Of a DNA stretch of 51,894 nt, positions 15,523-24,089 are shown one piece after another. The stretch spans positions 1 to 51,894 of the forward strand of contig NZ_JAHKPD010000004.1 in the NCBI RefSeq assembly GCF_018860245.1, read 5' to 3'. Position numbers and translations under genes: made by a program. The notes below the pieces were generated by a model, which worked only from the letters and a program-made list of their open reading frames with translations, did no database searches and was not told the DNA's origin. This DNA comes from Pseudotamlana agarivorans. GTDB taxonomy: Bacteria; Bacteroidota; Bacteroidia; Flavobacteriales; Flavobacteriaceae. Each line of letters starts with the position of its first letter. Position 1 is the first letter of the stretch.

Positions 15523-16875
15523 ATGGCACAAATAGAAAATAGTCAGCAAGGTTTACTTGAAAAACCATATGTAGAGCAAATATTAGAGAAATCTGATGCA
15601 TTAGCTAAATTTGGCGGGTTTGATCTTTTGGAATCTGCAATTGATGATATTCAAAATTTAAACCCTGATCGTAAAGCCCGTCGTAAAATCTTCCTAACAG
15701 AGAATAATAAAAAGCAAGACCGCACCGAACTACTTAAGGTTTTAAAACTTTGGAAGGAGACCTTAAGTTCTGAGGGCGATTTAATCGATCTTATTGAAAA
15801 AACGAATGAAAAGGAAGTTCAGGCGAAGCAGGTATTAAAAAAGAATTTAAAAATAGCTCTAAACTCAACAAGAGAGTTAGAAGCTTCTTACCGTTCGGTA
15901 GCTTTATTTTATAAGAACACAGATGAATCTGCTATAAAAAATGCGACGATTGTAAATGCTGAATTAGAGCAATTAGCCGATTTGGATAATACGCGATTTT
16001 TTGATTATATCCGTGAAGAAATTGTATCCAGTTACGACCGTTTAGATTTAAGAGATAATTACGCCTTACTAGTTGTTCCTGGGTACCTAGGAAGTAAGTC
16101 GGTAGTGGACAAATGGGCTAAAATGGCACATGCTAATAAAGTAACTATGGTTACTGATTTTGCACACCTAGATGAGGCAGATGATGTTATGGAGCTTTTT
16201 GAAAGTGCTAATTTGGCCAGTGGTGATGCATATCTTTCTAATACAATTATGACTTGTAATTGGTTAGTTGGAAGACCAAAGGAAACGGAGTTAGGTGAAG
16301 AAGAAGATCTTTTTATCCCGCCTTCTGGGGCTTTAGCAGGAACCATGTATAAAACCTTAATGTCTCAGGTTACGGCTGGTAAAAAACATGGTGGGTTAAG
16401 CGAAGTGGAGGCTGTAAGTTTTGACTTAAAAAAGAGTGAGATCGCCGTTTTGGAAAATCTAGGATTGGTGCCCATGGTAAACGAATATGGTAAAGTTATG
16501 GCCTTTTCTGCTAAAACATTATTTAACGGGGATAATATTGGGTTACAAACGTACTCTGTAGTTCGTGTGTTTGATTACATATCTAAAGTGTTAATGGATT
16601 TCTTAAACCGTCGTGCGTTTGAAAACTTCAATACTAAAACGAGAAATGAAATTTTAAAGCAAATCGTAAAATTTTTAGATGGTGTCACAGGACCAGATAA
16701 ACTTATTGAAAACTTTGATATTAAACGATTTGAACAAGATCAATTTCAAAAGGATAAAATACATGTTGACATCCGTTTAAAACCATATTTTCCAGCTAAA
16801 AACTTCCTTATTTCTATGGATGGACAAAAAGGAGATGAAGGCGCAGAATGGGATACCGATTATGCGGAGCAATAA
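15523..16875 (+). CDS. tssC: T6SS sheath large subunit TssC, copy 2 (DUF5458-type)
   Basis: This is the second and longer TssC (450 residues). It shares with copy 1 the blocks DRLDLRDNYALLVVPGYLGS, VTDFAHLDEADDV, SNTIMTCNWLVGRP, FSAKTLFNGDNIGLQTYSV and KPYFPAKNFLISMDG. By eye roughly half of the residues in the core are identical. Its extra N-terminal part (about residues 10-45, LLEKPYVEQILEKSDALAKF) is helical and has no equal in copy 1. In VipB the N-terminal helix is the ClpV handle. It is followed by an inverted repeat before tssE that may lower expression of the baseplate genes. Confidence 0.9.
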   Translation: MAQIENSQQGLLEKPYVEQILEKSDALAKFGGFDLLESAIDDIQNLNPDRKARRKIFLTENNKKQDRTELLKVLKLWKETLSSEGDLIDLIEKTNEKEVQAKQVLKKNLKIALNSTRELEASYRSVALFYKNTDESAIKNATIVNAELEQLADLDNTRFFDYIREEIVSSYDRLDLRDNYALLVVPGYLGSKSVVDKWAKMAHANKVTMVTDFAHLDEADDVMELFESANLASGDAYLSNTIMTCNWLVGRPKETELGEEEDLFIPPSGALAGTMYKTLMSQVTAGKKHGGLSEVEAVSFDLKKSEIAVLENLGLVPMVNEYGKVMAFSAKTLFNGDNIGLQTYSVVRVFDYISKVLMDFLNRRAFENFNTKTRNEILKQIVKFLDGVTGPDKLIENFDIKRFEQDQFQKDKIHVDIRLKPYFPAKNFLISMDGQKGDEGAEWDTDYAEQ

Positions 16876-16891
16876 TAACTAGGTGATAAAA

Positions 16892-16931
16892 CCAAAATAG
16901 CTGCCTATAATAAATTAGGGAGCTTTTTTGG
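16892..16931 (+). terminator. Terminator-like hairpin between tssC copy 2 and tssE
   Basis: CCAAAATAGCTGCCT and AGGGAGCTTTTTTGG pair at 13 of 15 positions around a 10-base loop. The T run is the 3' arm itself, as in many flavobacterial terminators. Placed inside an otherwise continuous tss gene row, it is best read as an attenuator that makes sheath transcripts more abundant than baseplate transcripts. Confidence 0.5.
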
Positions 16932-16983
16932 TTTAAAGTTTATAAATACAGCAGACTTCATTACACTTTCTTTTCCTTAACTG

Positions 16984-17415
16984 ATGCAACATAATTATTA
17001 TAAGTTTCCTTTAAATGCTACAGCATTAATCCAAAATAGGTCGATTGAAAAATCAAATATCGAGGTGTCAATAGCCAATTATATCCATTTGATTATGACA
17101 ACGCGTTTTGGAGAGTGCCACTTCGATCCTTCTTTTGGAAGTGCGATATGGGATGTGGACTTCAATAATATTGGGTCGGATAATAAGCTTAGGACCATGG
17201 TGTTAGAATCTTTAATAAAATCACTAAAAACATACGAAACACGACTTTCAAATATTGAATTTGACGTTCATATAGCACAGGAGGAAATAAACCTTCGCCG
17301 TGAAAAAAGTAGAATTAAAAAAGGTGTATCCATTTCAGTTAATGGGGTTATAAAAAAAATCAATGAAGCTTTTAGTTATAAAGAACATTTTTTCATCGCG
17401 CCATTATCCTATTAA
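16984..17415 (+). CDS. tssE: T6SS baseplate protein TssE (gp25-like)
   Basis: TssE is the gp25-like wedge protein of the baseplate and the point where sheath assembly starts. The 143-residue protein has the family core GECHFDPSFGSAIWD (about residues 43-57) and a following helical part (LESLIKSLKTYETRL), then a lysine-rich strand pair. Its length is normal. It is separated from tssF by five bases, and both are downstream of the tssC hairpin, so tssE to vgrG probably form one lower-level unit. Confidence 0.85.
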   Translation: MQHNYYKFPLNATALIQNRSIEKSNIEVSIANYIHLIMTTRFGECHFDPSFGSAIWDVDFNNIGSDNKLRTMVLESLIKSLKTYETRLSNIEFDVHIAQEEINLRREKSRIKKGVSISVNGVIKKINEAFSYKEHFFIAPLSY

Positions 17416-17420
17416 TAGTT

Positions 17421-19280
17421 ATGAGTTATAGCACTAAAGAGGATATAAAAAACCGCATGATGAAAAAGGCAGCTAGCCTTTGGAACATCCCTAATAATGA
17501 GGTTTCCGATTCATTCGATCCATTAATTTCTTTATTACTTTCAGCTTGTGCTTCAGAGATAGAAAAGCTCTCTGGAGATATTAATGATTCTCAAAATAGA
17601 ATTACCGAGCGACTTATTCAGCTCATGACACCATCATCAACTTTCGATGTAAAACCAGCCCATGCCATTGCCTATTGTGAGTCTGTAGAACCTAAAAGTA
17701 TAATCACTCCAGAGCATCAATTATTTTATAAAAAAAGGAAGGCTTCTTCGAATATTGGTGAGGGGCATAAAGATGTGTTTTTCACACCAACCCAAGAAAC
17801 GAATCTGTTAGACGCAAGGCTTAAGTACATGGTTTCTGGTCAAAAATTATTTACTTTTTCTGGTCGAAAATCAAAAGACTTAACGCGTAGATTAAATACA
17901 AAATCTGATCCTGATCAGACCACATTATTTCTAGGTATTGAAAGTGACCATAAGCAAATTGATTTGAAAGATATTTCATTTTATTTTGAGTATTTAGGCG
18001 TTTCAAATAGCGAACTTTTTTATCATCACTTACGTAATGCTACATGGTATTTAGGTGAACAAAAAATAGAAACAGTTAATGGTTATCATAATGGTGATGT
18101 CGATAATAACGCGGAACTCGATCGTATTATTAATGGTGTGGTAAGCAAGTCTGATACGTTATGTGCGGATGTTAATCAGTATTATCAAAAGCATTTTGTA
18201 ACCTTGAAATTGGAAAATTCGATTAGCAATTTCCCAAAATACGCGGAATTAGAAAAATTAAAAGCAGAAGATCAAGAGGCATTTTTAGCAACAAATATTT
18301 TATGGATTAAGGTGCAATTTTCGAGTATTATTAGTTCAAAATCATTAGAGCAATTATACTGCGCGATTAATGCTTTTCCTGTGATAAATAGAAAAAGGAA
18401 TCGGTTTACTTATCAAATGAGAAATTTCATTGATATTATTCCTATTCTTTCTGAAGATCCGTTTTTTGATGTTCAGACCATTGAAAACACTTCAGGGCAA
18501 ATCTATAAAAATGAAGGTGCCCAAACAGCAGATGGTTATCAAGGGAGTTATTTTTTACGAAGTGACAATGTAGGTAAATTAGATTCTAGAAAAGCTCAGG
18601 ACTATATCGTGCATTTGTTAGAATTACTTAAAGATGAAAGTGCCGCCTTTACTTTTTTTAATCACGAATTTCTACAGAATAACTTAACTACTCTAAATCA
18701 AACCATTGCTTCTATAGAAAAGAAGGTTAATGAAGTGGTGCATGATGGTGTTTATACGAATTACGTTTATTTAAACCCTTATACTGGCAATGAGAATGTC
18801 AAAGTGACTTACTGGACGATTAATGGGGAAGAAGCAAACCATATCAAGTCGGGTAAAAGCCTTGAAATTTATAAAGGTTCCCATTTAAAACCTAAAAGCA
18901 GTTATTTTATTAGACCTGTTTTTGGAGGTCGCAACAGTTTATCAATGGCGCAGCGCCTTCAAGCCTACAGGCGCATAACATTAACAAAAAACCGGATTGT
19001 AACAGAAGAAGATTTAAAAGCGCTTTGTTATGAGTTGTACACCGAAAATGTCAAGTCTATTGAAATAAAAAAGGGGGTCATAACAGATATATCCGTAAAC
19101 AAAGGGGTGTTACAGTGTATCGAAATTGTTCTTACACCAAGTGAAAACAGTGCTTTGAAAGCTTATGAATGGGATTATTTAAATGAAAATTTATTAGCTG
19201 TTCTAAAAAAACAATCTGTAAATATTTTTCCTTATAAAATTAAATTAAAGCATCTTAATAGTCAATTAAAGTATGAATAA
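17421..19280 (+). CDS. tssF: T6SS baseplate subunit TssF
   Basis: TssF is the large wedge subunit of the baseplate and normally works with TssG. The 619-residue protein shows the TssF start: SFDPLISLLLSACASEIEKL, then RITERLIQLMTPS, then FDVKPAHAIAYC. Beta-rich middle domains follow, and near residue 500 an RPVFGGRNSLSMAQRLQAYR block just before a helical C-terminal domain. The length fits TssF alone, so TssG is not fused to it. Its end overlaps the next gene by eight bases, which implies translational coupling. No tssG homologue follows in any frame, although wedges in other T6SSs need it. Confidence 0.82.
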   Translation: MSYSTKEDIKNRMMKKAASLWNIPNNEVSDSFDPLISLLLSACASEIEKLSGDINDSQNRITERLIQLMTPSSTFDVKPAHAIAYCESVEPKSIITPEHQLFYKKRKASSNIGEGHKDVFFTPTQETNLLDARLKYMVSGQKLFTFSGRKSKDLTRRLNTKSDPDQTTLFLGIESDHKQIDLKDISFYFEYLGVSNSELFYHHLRNATWYLGEQKIETVNGYHNGDVDNNAELDRIINGVVSKSDTLCADVNQYYQKHFVTLKLENSISNFPKYAELEKLKAEDQEAFLATNILWIKVQFSSIISSKSLEQLYCAINAFPVINRKRNRFTYQMRNFIDIIPILSEDPFFDVQTIENTSGQIYKNEGAQTADGYQGSYFLRSDNVGKLDSRKAQDYIVHLLELLKDESAAFTFFNHEFLQNNLTTLNQTIASIEKKVNEVVHDGVYTNYVYLNPYTGNENVKVTYWTINGEEANHIKSGKSLEIYKGSHLKPKSSYFIRPVFGGRNSLSMAQRLQAYRRITLTKNRIVTEEDLKALCYELYTENVKSIEIKKGVITDISVNKGVLQCIEIVLTPSENSALKAYEWDYLNENLLAVLKKQSVNIFPYKIKLKHLNSQLKYE

Positions 19281-20262
19281 GAAAAGTAATGAAACTATAA
19301 CAAAATATCTTGATAAGAATGTCATAGTGCTTTTTCTATGTGTTTTCCTAGCATCAGGAACCGCTTTAGCATATAGGATTTTTACCGATTTTCCATGTGA
19401 GCAAATTGTAATGGATATTAATTCTAGAGCCTATCGCGTAGGTGAGTTGGTGAAATTTACAGATCTCACGGAACAAAGTGAAAGTTGGCAATGGCATTTC
19501 GGAGACAGTTCTGCGGTTTCTACTAAAAGAGAGGCCCTGCATGTTTATTCGAAACCAGGTAAATATGAAGTTAAACTTAAGGTGAATAATAGCTGTGAAA
19601 CAACTCAAACTGTTATTATAAAGAAAAAAAAGTTTGTATTAGATCCTAATAAAATCCCCAATTTAATTGTGCCAGATAGTGTTACAGTAGGGCAAAAATT
19701 AATTCTAACCGATAGCACTGCTGGAGCTTATAGCTGGGAATGGCGTTTTGGTGAAACGGCAAACGCCAATGCGACGACGAAAACGGCTGAATATACTTAT
19801 ACCGATTTTGGTTTAAAAACGATCACATTAGTAGTTAATGGAGATATTAATCATATGGCTAAACAGCGTATAAGGGTTTATGCTGAAGCAATTGAAGAAA
19901 AGCCTTTAGAGCGAATCAAACCTAAAGAAAGAGAATTGGGTTGGGATATTCCTTATGAACCTGAAGTTGAAGCTGCTGAAGAAAATGTGGAGAAAAAAAT
20001 TCCCTTTATTAGTGAATCAGATTTTAAAGTAGAAATTTTAAAAGTGTCAGATGAAAAGATTACGGAAAAGCAATTGGAAATATATTTCTGCGGAAGCATT
20101 AATAAATCTATAGTCGTAAACGGTAAAAACACCACGTTTTTAGTCTTTTGTCAGAAAATAAGAGGGAAGAATATAAAAATTAAACGATTAACTATTTTTA
20201 GAAATGAAGGCTCTAATTGTATTGAGAATATTAATCTAGAATATAATAGAAAAATTCTTTAA
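19273..20262 (+). CDS. Membrane-anchored PKD-domain protein of the T6SS, TssP candidate
   Basis: This is a 329-residue protein with a short cytoplasmic N-terminus, one membrane segment (about 17-35) and a periplasmic part. The periplasmic part holds two PKD-like domains: about 45-118 with SWQWHFGDSS, and 130-208 with YSWEWRFGET. A charged linker rich in Glu and Lys (about 210-240) and an unrecognised C-terminal domain (245-329) follow. It overlaps tssF by eight bases and ends two bases before tssK, so it belongs to the T6SS unit. T6SSiii replaces the TssJLM membrane complex with TssN, O, P, Q and R, and a single-pass periplasmic protein at this place fits TssP best. The assignment rests on layout and position, not on a motif I can name. 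Confidence 0.6.
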   Translation: MNKKSNETITKYLDKNVIVLFLCVFLASGTALAYRIFTDFPCEQIVMDINSRAYRVGELVKFTDLTEQSESWQWHFGDSSAVSTKREALHVYSKPGKYEVKLKVNNSCETTQTVIIKKKKFVLDPNKIPNLIVPDSVTVGQKLILTDSTAGAYSWEWRFGETANANATTKTAEYTYTDFGLKTITLVVNGDINHMAKQRIRVYAEAIEEKPLERIKPKERELGWDIPYEPEVEAAEENVEKKIPFISESDFKVEILKVSDEKITEKQLEIYFCGSINKSIVVNGKNTTFLVFCQKIRGKNIKIKRLTIFRNEGSNCIENINLEYNRKIL

Positions 20263-20264
20263 TT

Positions 20265-21413
20265 ATGGAATATAAACACAGGTTAAACTGGGTAGATGGC
20301 ATGAAAATCAATAAAGATCATTTTGTTGGTTTTGAGGATTCTATGATGCAACAATTAATGGTGATGCATAGCAATTACGTGCATCAAAATAATTATGGAT
20401 TATTACCTAGCCCTGGAGATCGTGAATTGCCGGTGAAATTGTCTATTTCTATGGATGGACCAGAAAATTTATTGGTGACCGTAAGCAAATGTTTGGCCGT
20501 AACTTTAGGGGGGTATCAGATCGTAATTAATGATGAAGTTAATGCCTTCTTAGAGCAATCTGGACACATTATCAAAAATAAATTTGCGCTCAATCCTGAA
20601 AATAAGATATGTTATATTGTACTGTCTGTAAACCCTTTTAAGCGAATACCAGTTGGTTTTTCAAATCCAGAAGAGGAGCCTGTTAGAAAACCATTTGTTA
20701 TAGGTGCATATCAAATTTCATTAGTGTCCGAAACAGCCATGCCTAACCAAGAAATTAGTTTAAATAGTATCACGATAGGTAAGCTAATTACAGATAGCGG
20801 TCAAGCTCGATTAGTTGATGATTTTATTCCACCATGCACGTCTATTCAAAGTCATCCCGATTTGAGATACGCATTCTTAGAAGTAGATACTTTTTTAAAT
20901 GGCATGGAACTTTATTGTACGCAGGTTATTCAAAAAATATATCAAAAAAAACAAGCCAATGATTTAGCTAAAATGGTTCTAGCATTATCTAACGATGTGT
21001 TAACTTATTTAAGAGCTGTGATTACCACTTATCGTATAAAGGATAAATATGCTTCTCCAGTTGAAATGATTATAAAGCTTGTTAGTTTGGCGAGAACTAT
21101 TAAAGGGAGTTTGGATGTGCATGCAGGAACGGGCAAGGAGCATCTTCTAAACTACCTCACAGATTGGTGTGATGTAAATCAAGGTGCTTTTGAAAAGGTT
21201 TTAGATGACATGATTAGCCTAGAATATTTGCATAATGATATAAATGTGGCGCTCCAAAAGGTATCTGGATTTACAGCGTTAATGAGTGCTTTGTTTAAAA
21301 AGCTAAATGAATTAGAATACATAGGAAAGAAATCTGACTCTAACATTTTTGTAAAAGAAGATGTAATTGTTGAAGAGCAAGTAAAAAAACGCCGTCGTTT
21401 TTTTATGGAATAA
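20265..21413 (+). CDS. tssK: T6SS baseplate connector TssK
   Basis: TssK is the adaptor that joins the baseplate to the membrane complex. The 382-residue protein begins with the family signature LNWVDGMKINKDHF, equivalent to the WxxGMxLxPQHF start of classical TssK. It continues with a beta-rich shell region (residues 50-165) and a helical bundle with a C-terminal domain. It is a little shorter than proteobacterial TssK (about 440), as is usual for T6SSiii. It ends in the basic stretch KKRRRFFME. It is packed between the PKD protein (two-base gap) and tssO (37-base gap). Confidence 0.82.
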   Translation: MEYKHRLNWVDGMKINKDHFVGFEDSMMQQLMVMHSNYVHQNNYGLLPSPGDRELPVKLSISMDGPENLLVTVSKCLAVTLGGYQIVINDEVNAFLEQSGHIIKNKFALNPENKICYIVLSVNPFKRIPVGFSNPEEEPVRKPFVIGAYQISLVSETAMPNQEISLNSITIGKLITDSGQARLVDDFIPPCTSIQSHPDLRYAFLEVDTFLNGMELYCTQVIQKIYQKKQANDLAKMVLALSNDVLTYLRAVITTYRIKDKYASPVEMIIKLVSLARTIKGSLDVHAGTGKEHLLNYLTDWCDVNQGAFEKVLDDMISLEYLHNDINVALQKVSGFTALMSALFKKLNELEYIGKKSDSNIFVKEDVIVEEQVKKRRRFFME

Positions 21414-21450
21414 TTAAATAAAAAAGAACTTACTTAAAATAAAGCCCACA

Positions 21451-21960
21451 ATGAAACCAAAAAATATAAAGGATCGTAGATCTAGTTTTATCAAGTTTTT
21501 ACTCTTATTCATACTAACAACGACAACGGTGGTTATGGCTGTTTTTTTTAATTTCAGCGTGCCTCAAAAAGAAAATGCTTTATTAAAAGAACGCGCTGAA
21601 AATATTGAAAGAGAAATGTCTTACCAAAAGGAATTTGCTATTGAAGTTGGTGATGTACAAGCTATGATTGATTCTTTAGATGCACCTGGGCAAAACTTAC
21701 CATTTACGAATACATTAATTCATAGTAAACTTGCTGATTTACAAAGGTCTATTCCGAGAAAAGATTCTACATACCGTTATAACATGTATGCAGGGATCAT
21801 AGAGACCTTGGTAGATTTACAAGCCACAAAAAATGAACTGCACAGTTTGGATAATGCTAAAACACGTATTGCTGAATATAAAGAAGTACTAGAACAAACT
21901 AGAAACGAACTGGAGCAAACCAAGCGAGATCTTGATATTTTAAGGATTTCTAGAAACTAA
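21451..21960 (+). CDS. tssO: T6SS membrane protein TssO
   Basis: This is a 169-residue protein with a basic N-terminus, one membrane segment (about residues 13-35, FIKFLLLFILTTTTVVMAVF) and a helical remainder. That remainder ends in a clear coiled coil (about 115-165, ELHSLDNAKTRIAEYKEVL onward). Size, layout and position between tssK and vgrG match TssO, a Bacteroidota-specific part of the TssNQOPR trans-envelope complex. The protein would span the inner membrane with its coiled coil in the periplasm. It could be another small single-pass component, as no catalytic motif exists to settle it. Confidence 0.6.
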   Translation: MKPKNIKDRRSSFIKFLLLFILTTTTVVMAVFFNFSVPQKENALLKERAENIEREMSYQKEFAIEVGDVQAMIDSLDAPGQNLPFTNTLIHSKLADLQRSIPRKDSTYRYNMYAGIIETLVDLQATKNELHSLDNAKTRIAEYKEVLEQTRNELEQTKRDLDILRISRN

Positions 21961-21986
21961 TAATCCTATTTAAACGCAATTATTTT

Positions 21987-23813
21987 ATGGCCTTACAATC
22001 GATTACAGAAATTTATATTGGCAATACGGCCATAACATCATTTAAGCGTTTAACGCTAGACCAGAGTATTAATGAACACCATACATTGTATTTAGAGTGT
22101 AGAACTGATGTTTTAGAAAATATTAAGGGTGAAATTTCTAGTACTACAAAAAACTATTTAGGAGAGACTTTAACATTGCAACTTTCTTCTTTTTCAGAGT
22201 ATTCAGCCTATAGAACTTTAGAGTTTAAAGGTGTGGTAACTTCAGTTGGTAATAAAAGAGGGAAGAATAGTGAGCAAATAGTGGTTGTAAAAGCGGAAAG
22301 CCCCACAATTTTGTGTGATCATGGGCCACATTATAACTCGTATTTAGACCATAGCCTATCAGATATCATTTCGGAAACCTTACAAGGCTATGATGCCTCA
22401 AAATTAAGTGTGGTAATAAATCCGAAAAACACAGCGACTTTACATTATTCGGTACAGCACAAGGAAAGTAATTGGTCTTATTTAAGTAGATTGGCTATGC
22501 AATATAGCGAATGGTTGTATTATGACGGGAAGAAATTGATTTTTGGAACACCAGAAGAAGATGAAGATTTGACGCTCACCTATGGCCACGATTTACAAGG
22601 TTTTTCATTAGATTTAGTGCCTTTAGCCAATAAATTTAGTTATTTCTCTAATGATTATCTTTTAGATGAAAATCAACAGAAAAAAACATCCGAAATTAAT
22701 ACGGGAGCAATTGGGTATCATAGTTTTGTAAGCGAGCGAAGTGAAATTTTGTTTGCTAAAGAAACGAGTGTTTGGATAAATGGCTTTGATGCTCCGGGAT
22801 TGAAACAACGTATAGATGTTCAAGCAGAACAGCAAAAAAGGGCAGTAGAGAGTAAACAAGTATGTCTTAAAGGAGAAAGCGATAATCCAGGAGTTGGAAT
22901 AGGTAAGATTATAGATATCAAAGATGAATCTGGAAGTCAAGGTCGATATCGCGTAATTGGAGTGACTCATTCTAATAACGAAAATGGTCAATATCATAAT
23001 ACTTTTGAGGCGTTAAGTGCCGATACCGATGTATTTCCGCATACCAATTTTGAAGCGATCCCTAAAAGTGAGACACAAACTGGGGTAGTCATAGAAAATG
23101 CAGATCCAGAGGGATTATCACGCGTTAAGATTCAGTTTTCTTGGCAAAAAATAACAGGAGAAACTACACCTTGGATTCGAATAGTTACACCGCATAGTGG
23201 AAATGAAAAAGGGTTTCATTTTATTCCTGAAATTGGCGAGGAGGTTTTGGTAGGTTTTGAAGGAGGAAATGCAGAGCGACCTTATATGTTAGGTAGTTTG
23301 TATAACGGAAATAATAAAACTGAATCTTGGAAAACAGATGCAAATGATATTAAGGCCATTCGTACACGTAGCGGACATACCATAGAGTTTAATGACACTG
23401 ATGGTGCGGAAAAAATTAGTATATATGATAACGAAGGCAGTATTATCACATTTGATACTCAGGCAAAATCTTTATTTATTTCAGCAACTGAAAATTTAGA
23501 ATTTCAAGCTAAAAATATTAAAATGATCGCTGAAGAGCATATTGAATTAGAAGCTCAAGGTGAAATAAAAACAGCTTCCGATGGAGACACTTCGATAATT
23601 TCTAAAGGACTTGCTAACATTCAGGCTGATGGTGATGCTAATGTAAAAAGTGGAGCTAATTTAACAATAGAAGCAAACACAAATGCGGTACTAAAAGGGC
23701 AAAACGTCACTGCTGAAGGTCAGGTTGCAACTGAAATTAAAGGGCAGCAAACTGTAGTGCAGGGACAAATTACCGCGTTACAAGGGGCTTCAGGGAAGGT
23801 GGAAATTATATAA
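21987..23813 (+). CDS. tssI: T6SS spike protein VgrG (TssI)
   Basis: VgrG forms the trimeric spike at the tip of the Hcp tube. The 608-residue protein has the gp27-like part (about 1-360) and a gp5-like OB domain with TGVVIENADPEGLSRVKIQF and GFHFIPEIGEEVLVGFEGG followed by ERPYMLGSLYNG. It then has a C-terminal beta-helix of short repeats (IELEAQGEIKTASDGDTSI, NVKSGANLTIEANTNAVLKG). It ends in VEII with no toxin domain. There is no PAAR gene, adaptor or effector-immunity pair after it, so cargo must be encoded elsewhere or be carried by Hcp. It is the last gene of the tss row. A 276-base gap before nrfH holds nothing I can name. Confidence 0.92.
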   Translation: MALQSITEIYIGNTAITSFKRLTLDQSINEHHTLYLECRTDVLENIKGEISSTTKNYLGETLTLQLSSFSEYSAYRTLEFKGVVTSVGNKRGKNSEQIVVVKAESPTILCDHGPHYNSYLDHSLSDIISETLQGYDASKLSVVINPKNTATLHYSVQHKESNWSYLSRLAMQYSEWLYYDGKKLIFGTPEEDEDLTLTYGHDLQGFSLDLVPLANKFSYFSNDYLLDENQQKKTSEINTGAIGYHSFVSERSEILFAKETSVWINGFDAPGLKQRIDVQAEQQKRAVESKQVCLKGESDNPGVGIGKIIDIKDESGSQGRYRVIGVTHSNNENGQYHNTFEALSADTDVFPHTNFEAIPKSETQTGVVIENADPEGLSRVKIQFSWQKITGETTPWIRIVTPHSGNEKGFHFIPEIGEEVLVGFEGGNAERPYMLGSLYNGNNKTESWKTDANDIKAIRTRSGHTIEFNDTDGAEKISIYDNEGSIITFDTQAKSLFISATENLEFQAKNIKMIAEEHIELEAQGEIKTASDGDTSIISKGLANIQADGDANVKSGANLTIEANTNAVLKGQNVTAEGQVATEIKGQQTVVQGQITALQGASGKVEII

Positions 23814-24089
23814 TGGATTAAAATTATTTCTGTATTCAAAAAAAAACAAATTTATTCATTTGATATATAGTTAGTTATGGTGTTTTTATTTGTGAGTTAT
23901 TTAAAATGATTCTTGATAAAGGCGCCTGTGTAGTTTTTTACGTATTAAAGTTTGAGTAGAAATAGAATTTAACTAAATTTAACACAGTTTAAAAAGTGCA
24001 ATTTTATGAATCTTTTTGTTCTTCGAATAGAATATTAGCTTGATATAAAATTGGAATTTATTTTTATTAATTTCTAGACCAACTTTAAA

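Noticed and set aside
17421-19280. TssF-TssG fusion
   Set aside because: The length (619 residues) is that of TssF alone, and the C-terminal part looks like the usual TssF end.
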